Below the pieces are notes generated by a model. It did no database searches. It was not told where the DNA came from and saw only the letters and a program-made list of their open reading frames with translations. This document shows, one piece after another, positions 56,601 to 64,000 of a stretch of DNA of 64,000 bases. The stretch is from Bombardia bombarda (Eukaryota; Ascomycota; Sordariomycetes; Sordariales; Lasiosphaeriaceae), in the NCBI GenBank assembly GCA_030512295.1, contig JAULSR010000007.1:768501-832500 (forward strand), given 5' to 3'. A program made the position numbers and the translations under genes. Position 1 is the first letter of the stretch. Each line of letters starts with the position of its first letter.

Positions 56601-59600
56601 GAGTGGGCTTCCACGTTGGTGCATTGTTGCCATAATACCTAGAAGAGAGTCAGTTTTGATCCTGCTCGTTCTAAGAAAGAATCAACTTACCCAAAACATT
56701 AAGATAGGTGGAAAGCAGAGCAACATAGGCGAGAAAGACAAATGCGGGACCAACAGAAATCTGAATGCTGTAAACAATGACGCCGACAATGCCAACCAAC
56801 AAACTAAGCACGAAGCCTCCCGATAGTCGCTGAACATGAAAGTAGACCATGTTGTTAAATGCATACTAGGCAAACAACGTATTAGCATTATAGGATGAGT
56901 CGGAACTCGCACCAAGAGAAGCAGACTTACATGACTGAGATAATAGTTTCCGACACTGCCCACCCATCCCGTAACACCAGCCGATAGCAAAAGCGAAAGA
57001 AGCAGTGCAAGGCATGCCGCAGTCAGATTATCCTGCCCCATAAATGCAGTCATGAATAGCCCACGGCCGACAAACGTCAGGAGGACAATATCGACAATAG
57101 CCGGGAGGCAAAATATCGAAAGTGCTCCAAACTTGATAAACGTTTTCTGCACATCCTCCACCCTGCTTGTCTTCCTTCGGGGTGCAGCGACTTCCGAGGC
57201 TTTTTTGGGGGCGCCCTTCTCCGGCTCCGGTTTCGCATATACCGACATGAGCCCCTTCTCAATCTGCGAGCTCAACGGCGGCGGGTGTTGCTGAAGGAAT
57301 GTGCGATACCGATCATGAACGATCTTTCCCAGGGCGCGTGGTGCCATGCCAAAGTAAAGCTCGCATTGAGAGCCCAGAACCCATAGTTCAGAGAAGACGG
57401 CTGCTTGGTCCGGCTGAGAGGAGAAAAAGGGGCAATGGTCTGTGGCTTCGATATAGACGTTCTCCAGCGCCGCTTGTCGAAGAGCGCAGAAGAACATCAG
57501 AGCAGTCAGGTCGGTATTGATGTCGACAAAGTTGCAGTCGGTCCACGCGTTCTCTGGATCATAGGCGTGGAGAAGTGGGTTGCTGATTGCGTTCAATGTG
57601 TCAACATCCCCATAGAACAGTGCATTGTTGATGATGCTATTGATCTGTTCATAGAGCTGCAGGAGGTTGTCAACAGAGGGGACCTGAGTAGCTCCCAAAC
57701 GTACAAAGTACCCCAGCCGGCGCTCGATGAGGTCCTCAATACTGACCGTCCCTTCAAGGAAGCATCGGCAATGTGCGTCATTCCACAGCGCAGCAGAAGC
57801 TTCATCCAGCAACGCAGTCTTGCATCGTTCCTCCATGGCTACTCTAAAGGGATGTTGTAGGCGAGCTACCTGTAATTGCTGTAGCATAAGTAACGCCTCG
57901 GCTGGTGTCGCTTGCTCAATGGCGGCTTTAATGCTCAACGGAAGGGCGGGATCAGAATCCGGTGTTGTCGCCTTTTCGAGCGCTAGCTCCTCCTCAAATC
58001 TATCCACTCGAGAAATTCCGTTATACGCAAGCCATGAATGAAGTATTGTGCTGAGATCACTGGGACAACTCCGCGAGATGAAGATATCAACCGCTCTGTT
58101 GTCATCTCGGGATGTAGAGACACTCCAGAACCGGGCATTATTGTCTGGCACGGTAAATCCTGTGGATAAACCCTTGTAAACAGCCACATTCTGATCGATT
58201 AGACCCTCAATAAGAGACCCGATCAGAAGTGGTTGCTTTGCTCGGGACTGGAACTGTCTTAGCTGGTCAACGAACTTCTCGACTTCGAGCTCGTCGAATT
58301 GATGAAGCATGTTCAGATCTTTCAAATGTATCTGGGCTCCCAGAATAGCAATAAACTGCTTCTCGGAACCTGAACATATCAATGGGATGCAACCCTGTCT
58401 CGACATTTCTTCTCCATCAGGAGAAAAGTCCCAGAAATTGTGTCGGGATGGGGCTTGGTCGAGGTAATCGGGTGGTAATGTTGAGGGCGGCTGCTCGGTG
58501 CGTAGTGACTCGAGGTCCTCCGGCAGCGGGAGAACCTTCAGAAGAACATCTACATTGGGCAAAATCGGTCGCAGCTCGCGAAGTTTGAGACACGCAATGT
58601 CGTCATTTTTCCGGATGTTGGGACCGACATGCACCTTGCGCGTCTGTTGTATCCAAGCTTTTTGCAACTGCCGCGTTTGTTAACAATGGCCTTGCTTCCA
58701 CCATACACCGTGTTGCCCCGACATAAAAGACTTACCAGAGATGTTTCCGCTTTCCTCAAAAACTCGAACCCACTTGTGCTCTGCGGCAGTCTATCCGGGA
58801 ACCGCTCTGGCCAGCCCGTATGCTCTCTATCCGGACCTTGCTCATAAACTGCCTCAAAATGCCTCGCAACCTTCTCCGCCCTGCTGACAACCGCTGCAGT
58901 AGGTTGAACATCCCACCTGTCATGAAAGGCAACGAAGAACCCAGGTCGCTCGCCCCGCTCGTAGGCGCACTTGTTCAAGATATCACGGAGGCGGTACGAT
59001 CGAAAATAGTCCCGCCTCTCGCCATTAGAGAGGATACAAGCGTTGTCGATAATGATGCCAGCCAATGCCCGCAGTTCAACATGGTCGAATATCCCATCGT
59101 CGTGGCCGCATTCCAGTATAATGGGTATGCCGCGGTCCTGAAGGCGCCATATCAGGTCGTGCACAATGTCTTCGCCTTCTTTTGTCGCATCGGGTTTCCG
59201 TATGACAACTGCTGAGACAGTCTTGTCCTCCAGGACCAGGTTGGCAATGAAGCTTGTCCAGACGGGTAAGGACGCCTTAGTAACTGCATCAATATGCAGC
59301 AGCCCTAGAACGGGTGATTGCCTCTTTTGGGGATCCAGAGTCAGGATAGTAGGGTATGTAGACTCGTCGTCTGAAAAAGACGGCAGACGAATAATGCAAG
59401 CATCGCGTTCAGAGAGACTGGTCAAGTCATTCTCTGAGATGCCAACATGCTCGTCAAGGAAGCGAATAGACTGAACTTGGGACAAGATTTTCAAGCTGAC
59501 TGCTGGTGGAGAATATGATGGTTTTCTCCTCTTTAACAAGGGCGATGGTGAATGCTTTCTGTTTCCCCCCAACGGCAACTGTCTTGGACCACCTCTATCA

Positions 59601-59902
59601 ACGCTATTAGCAGGGCAACCCATCAAGTAATCTCCAAGATACACGATCACATACCCGTTATCCCTTCGCCTCCAGGTCTTCCCGGCAATATAGTTTGCCC
59701 TGATGCATAGCCAGATAATGAGAGGTACAGCTACACATGTCGCTGCAAACACTAAGGTAAAGTACTGCAGCGGCGACTGGAGCCTCACCTCGGGCGCGAG
59801 GGCCCTATTGCAGTAGACCAGCCGTCCAGAGGTCCCATTGGCAAGGTTGCATGCGACTAGGACCGGGTCACCCGATGTTGGGAGCTGAAACAGCGACGCC
59901 AT
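50608..59902 (-). CDS. gt4C: Giant membrane glycosyltransferase, Gt4C type (galactosaminogalactan synthase candidate), nine exons
   Basis: Exons: 59902-58736, 58667-56931, 56865-56691, 56638-56004, 55945-55683, 55625-55460, 55402-54762, 54704-51858, 51784-50608. All eight introns are 52-73 nt and GT..AG. Total 8,808 nt, 2,935 residues, no break. Residues 47-69 form a membrane anchor, followed by a soluble region (about 130-900: LGLLHIDAVTKASLPVWTSF, IIIDNACILSNGERRDYF). From about 895 to 1600 there are many hydrophobic helices. The C-terminal part is PelF-like: CWPESPGGVSNCRRDLV (about 2258), HHGISSLFGMLLKYRRG, then IWDHAILWRE, KIDPIVNGVSN, NVQFIKDIKTAI and the GT4 E-x7-E region SEGLPLAVAEAALAG (about 2675). 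A Thr-Gly repeat and basic tail end it. With the epimerase gene upstream this matches the A. fumigatus GAG cluster. Activity and sugar donor are inferred. Confidence 0.85.
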
Positions 59903-62791
59903 CCTCTGACGGAACTATCCAGGCCAATGTCGAGTTGTAAATCAACCAGCTATCATAACTAAGCAGCAATAAAATGACCAAATGGAAGCGGTTTCCTAGT
60001 GATGGGGCGTCAATAAGACATCCATATTAAGAAGTGACGTAAGGCAAAAAAGCCAATATAGCGACGGTGTGGCTTGGGGGGGGGGGGGGGGGGGGGTAAA
60101 TGGTGGTGGGTAAAGGGGGAGAGAGGAGGGTAGTAGGAAAGGGTGTAGTGAATTGTAAAAACAACAGAAAGATTCTGTTTGCTGTCAAAATTGAGAAACG
60201 AGCAAGAGGGTTGTATTTTGCAGTGTCAAATTGCAAACTCCATCCTTCTCAGCTCTCTGACCGAAAGAGGAAATGAACAGCTTGAAGGACGACAGCGAAT
60301 CGCTTGTTTCACTGATACCAAAACTAGATACGAACGGCAAAGCGTCTGTCGCTCAAACGATGTCCGGGCCATCAGAAGCTGACCACAATGACTAACCAGT
60401 AGTAAACCCCCACAACCCAACCATGAACAGCACTGGAAAGGTAGAAACGGTCCTCGCCCCCAAAAGCAGCTGAGGTGGCAGGCATCAGGGGGCAAGAATG
60501 GAATGCGAAAAATCTGGGGAGATCTACCTTGCTGCACTAGGCAGCCTGTGGTTAGATTCAGCTTCGAAGTCGACTGACATAGCAACGATGAACAGCGGCT
60601 CAAAAAGGGAAGGTCGAACATCTATCAAACGGAGCCCAAGGACGCAGCCAGCGCATTAGTCTGCATCCAGTGGATGGCTTCATTTCCGACCCGCATGTCG
60701 ACGTCAGGATGCTAGGGCAGGGCGAACCGCGCTTGGAGTCCGAAAATAAACATTCATGTACAGTACACCAACTCTTGCGCCGTGTAAGTGTTGTGGATAA
60801 AACAGGAGGGAATAGCCGCCCAATTAGCGCAGGCACACGTGGACAGCGATTTGTTGTCGAGGTCGGTCTCGAAGTAGTGTGTACAATACATACGAGGTAC
60901 GTATATGTAGTGCACATACACTAGCAGCTGTGCGCCGTTCCGCGACACCTGAATACGGGCCGCGCTATCCGTTCCCCGAACTTTGAAAGGTTGTGTCACT
61001 GTGGCTGCAGGAGAGGTGTATTCACCGATTTAAGGGGATACCACACCATGAAACCGTCGGGACTGGAGTCTGCCGCACTGGCACACTGGCGCACTGGCTC
61101 ACTCGCTGAACGGTGTAGCAATCGAGTACATAGTAAGCATCGTGCATCCTAAAAACTGCATTCTGCGTTTTCGCCCCTCGAATGTCATTTATTGATCGGG
61201 TTGTGGCCTGTTCTCGTCTGGAAGATGACGAGATCTTTCGACCGAATGATGGCTCGGCTCCATCTCTTGTCAGACGACGTGTTGCTCTCGTAGCTGCAAC
61301 GCTTGTTCAGGAACGGCATACCGTCATTGTCTTAGCGTCTCGGGACGCGGCTCTGGATCTCTTGAAGAGTCAGGGGCGCTAGGGAATACGGTGGTGGGGA
61401 GATGCTGCATCACTGTCGAGATTCTAGACCCAATTCAGTTACATTGAACCAGATACGATTTGGTTGCCGCGATTTGACTCGTTGGATCGTCCCTTAAACA
61501 GCAAAGAGGCGTAGCAAAGTGGTGTCTGTGGTCTTGGCCATTGTTCCCCCCGGCACAATGTCTGGTTCCCGTCTCTTATTGGAGAAAGCTGCAGATCACT
61601 TTAGCCCAAGGAGACGTGACTTGGGTGATCAATGCCTTTTTCAACCTAAGCTACACGATCTGAGTCTTGGTATGCTCATTCGTGCATGGCCTCATCTTCA
61701 AGCGAGAATGGGGTTTTTTTTTTTGCACAGAGTCAGGGTCAACGGAACCAAGTGCAAAATCTGCTCATCCAACCACTGTCGGAATTTGTACGGCATGCAC
61801 TCATACACTAGCATGTCGTATTGAGTGGAGTGGGCAGGTGCTCTCTGAACTCGTTGCATGTTCTCAAGCTGCAGAGAATCGATAGTCCCATCCGTCTGGA
61901 AATGGCACGCAGTTGTACCCCATATCTCGGATTTCCGTGTGTAAGGTAGGTAACTAGTATTGTATTGTCTGTCAACAAGCGCCGGGTATGAGGTTACCGA
62001 GAGCTCTTCAACGTGAAACGGTGACACACACCTTGAACCTCAGCCGCGTTTTCTGGACAGGTCCGTTTCCTTTCCAGTGCAATAACCGCCGTGGTGAGAC
62101 TTTGATGCGTGATCGCCTCGGGCCATTCCAGCTTCCTGATGTAGAGCCTGCAGCTCATGTGTCTTTGGCCACAAGGTGCTATGCATCAAGGCACACTGTA
62201 CATTGATCTAAACCCCGTGATTGGGGACCCCATGCTTTCTTAGAAGATCTAAATGTGTAAACTCAGCTCAGGTCTCGTCATCAAGGCGACCACCCTCAGC
62301 TCCTTTGTCGTGATATGACGTTCGCTGGGCGGTAAAGGGGTCCGACGAAGTCCTTGGATGAACAAATGTGCGCCTCCTGCTGTGCGCAGATCGGGAGCAC
62401 GATTCGGGCATGCCAATATTAGACAACCACAGGTACGGGAACTGGGGAACCACACTGGATAAATTTGACAGACGACTGCTTCTTGCTGCCGCCGACATAC
62501 CCGACCCGGTTCTAGCCCCGTCGAGTTGGACCTGAAGGAGCGGCCATTGTGGCCGGACCATCGCGCAATCTCAGTATTGCAAAGTCCGCCTCCGAAAAAT
62601 TCCCCTGGTAGGATCAAGGGCTGGGCTCGCATGGGTGTGGTTGTCCTTCCCCTTTATGCTGTCGAGCCTCAGCACACAGCCGAGCCTTTAAACGTGGGTT
62701 TCCGTTCCCTCCCAACGGAATCCTGGTCCAAGAATGCAACAAGGCACGCATCCTTACCACGTCCGTCAATCTTGTCGAAGATCATCGTACC
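59903..62791. promoter_or_regulatory. Divergent intergenic region between the Gt4C-type and Uge3-type genes
   Basis: 2.9 kb with no convincing gene. Frames of up to 131 codons are short, overlapping and featureless. Because both flanking genes start from here and probably act in one pathway, the region is likely a shared regulatory region. Visible structure: a G21 run at 60076-60096, about 170 bases upstream of the Gt4C-type ATG. No specific transcription-factor site was assigned. Confidence 0.55.
60076..60096. repeat. G21 homopolymer
   Basis: Twenty-one consecutive G on the plus strand, flanked by further G-rich sequence (tggtggtggg). Such runs are length-variable and hard to sequence. Confidence 0.95.
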
Positions 62792-64000
62792 ATGGATAAC
62801 TACGCCGAATCTCTGTCATCTCCATCATCACATGCCTCTCTGGCCGGCAGCTCTCCCTTAACTTCACCAGACCGATCAGATGACGAGTTTGATGCAGAAA
62901 GACTTCCATCCCCGTTTGAAGATGTGGAAGCTCTCCACGAACAAAGGGGTACAGGACCTGGAACTCGCCCTGCGTCAAACGTGTATCCCAGCTTCATTCT
63001 AGTCATTGGCGGTCTCGGTTACATAGGCTCCCATACGGTCCTGGAGCTATTGAGAGAAGGGTACAATGGTGAGCATGTCTTGACCCGTCCAGCATTTGGT
63101 AAATTCGAGAAGCTGACGTCGTTCAGTCGCGATCGTCGACAACTTGAGTAACTCATATGAGAGCGTGCTACACAACGTCGAGATCCTCGCAAAGCATCAT
63201 TGGAAGTCCATGGGTAGCGCTATGCCCTTGCTCCACTTCCACCGTCTTGACTATCGGAGTCACTCCATGGCTATGCTTCTGGAAAGCTACAGCGACCTCG
63301 TCATGACTATCGATGCCTCGGGGCGGCAAGTCATGACACACCAGTCACGGATCACAGGTGTCATCCACTTCGCGGCATTCAAGTCGGTAGCCGAGTCCAT
63401 CAACAAGCCGCTGCAGTACTACCAAAACAACGTGTGCGGGCTCGTCTCGCTGCTCGGCCAGCTCGATAAGTACGGCATCCGCAACTTCATCTTCAGCAGC
63501 TCGGCGACCGTGTACGGCACAAAATCGGATGCGGGCCTTCCGCTGCGGGAGGAGGACCTGCTCCACCACCCCGAGACCGGTGTCGACGCGCAAGGAAACA
63601 CGGTCGTGCTGCAACAGCCGTCGGCTCCCGTGGGCCTGTCGTGCCCGTACGCCCGAACCAAGTATTTCGCCGAAGCGATTCTCGCGGACCTGGCTGCCGC
63701 AGATCCGGCATGGCGCATCGTAGCGCTGCGCTATTTCAACCCCGTTGGCTGCGATCCATCTGGTATCCTTGGCGAGAACCCGCGCGGCGAGGCGACAAAC
63801 TTGTATCCCGTGCTGACGCAGGTGTTGACGGGGGTGCGGCCAAGGCTCGACGTGTTCGGGTCTGACTGGGCGACGCGCGACGGCACCGCCATACGAGACT
63901 TTATCCATGTTCTTGACGTTGCACGGGGCCATATTTCGGCCCTCGCGTGGAGTCCGGATGGCGGGGAAGGCAGCAGTGGGTTTCGCGCATTCAATCTCGG
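62792..64000 (+). CDS. uge3: UDP-glucose 4-epimerase, Uge3 type, cut by the window edge
   Basis: Start at 62792 (accATGGAT). A Ser/Pro/Asp-rich disordered N-terminus of about 65 residues precedes the Rossmann fold: VIGGLGYIGSHTVLELLREG. Intron 63069-63126 (58 nt) joins GYN to VAIVDNLSNSYESV. Further landmarks are GVIHFAAFKSVAESINKPLQ, FIFSSSATVYG (catalytic Ser/Thr), CPYARTKYFAEAIL (YxxxK), ALRYFNPVGCDPSG and RDGTAIRDFIHVLDVARGH. The reading frame is clean and runs off the end at 64000. Epimerases with this build interconvert UDP-Glc/UDP-Gal, and Uge3 of A. fumigatus also UDP-GlcNAc/UDP-GalNAc. The Uge3 name rests on the N-terminal extension and on the Gt4C-type neighbour; a housekeeping Uge (GAL10-like) is the alternative. 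Confidence 0.85.

Noticed and set aside
60226..60621. 131-codon minus-strand frame in the divergent region
   Set aside because: Cys/Ser/Leu-rich without signal peptide or domain; overlaps other equally weak frames.
1..64000. CRISPR arrays, rRNA, prokaryotic operons
   Set aside because: None seen; introns and gene families are fungal, and the tandem repeats lack spacer structure.

Overview
The window looks like nuclear DNA of a filamentous ascomycete (Pezizomycotina, probably Sordariomycetes; inference). The genes have short introns of 50-110 nt with GTATGT/GTAAGT donors and CTAAC-type branch sites. The families are typical of moulds: HET, STAND/NLR, ankyrin, CmcJ/AsaB-like oxygenase, Rds1, P450 and M20 hydrolase. 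A 12.6-kb AT-rich block shows the signature of repeat-induced point mutation (RIP).

Layout. Bases 1-21322 form a gene-bearing flank: small conserved or hypothetical proteins, an Rds1-like ferritin-fold protein, a small cysteine-rich secreted protein, a P450, a FAR1-type DNA-binding/ankyrin protein, a disordered Arg/Ser/His-rich protein, a metallophosphoesterase and an M20 amidohydrolase. Bases 21323-34098 are a RIP-mutated transposon nest: a full-length 7.2-kb Ty3/gypsy element on the minus strand with paired 218-bp LTRs, a decayed Ty1/copia polymerase on the plus strand, and a truncated inverted second copy of the gypsy element. A younger 239-bp solo LTR with a perfect 5-bp target duplication sits inside. 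Bases 34540-46938 hold an accessory cluster: a five-exon CmcJ/AsaB-like oxygenase, an internally deleted NLR, a fragment of the M20 gene, an ankyrin protein, an internally deleted HET gene and an intact HET gene.

Bases 47702-64000 hold a lipocalin-like protein, a GH79 glycosidase and a divergently transcribed pair: a 9-exon, 2,935-residue membrane glycosyltransferase of the Gt4C type (50608-59902, minus) and a UDP-glucose 4-epimerase of the Uge3 type (62792 to the window edge, plus). Together these look like one side of a galactosaminogalactan (GAG) exopolysaccharide cluster. The epimerase would supply UDP-Gal/UDP-GalNAc. The large protein combines a PelF-like GT4 domain with a multi-pass membrane region and would polymerise and perhaps export the chain. 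The hydrolase and deacetylase members (sph3, ega3, agd3) are not in the window and would be expected beyond base 64000.

Many genes (P450, FAR1/ankyrin, phosphoesterase, GH79, NLR, ankyrin, deleted HET gene and the Lys-rich protein at 768) carry single-base frameshifts, while the Gt4C-type, epimerase, M20, Rds1, oxygenase and large HET genes are clean. These breaks are either gene decay or assembly errors. Exon models were made by hand. The oxygenase, glycosyltransferase and lipocalin-like models each give a total coding length divisible by three, which supports them.
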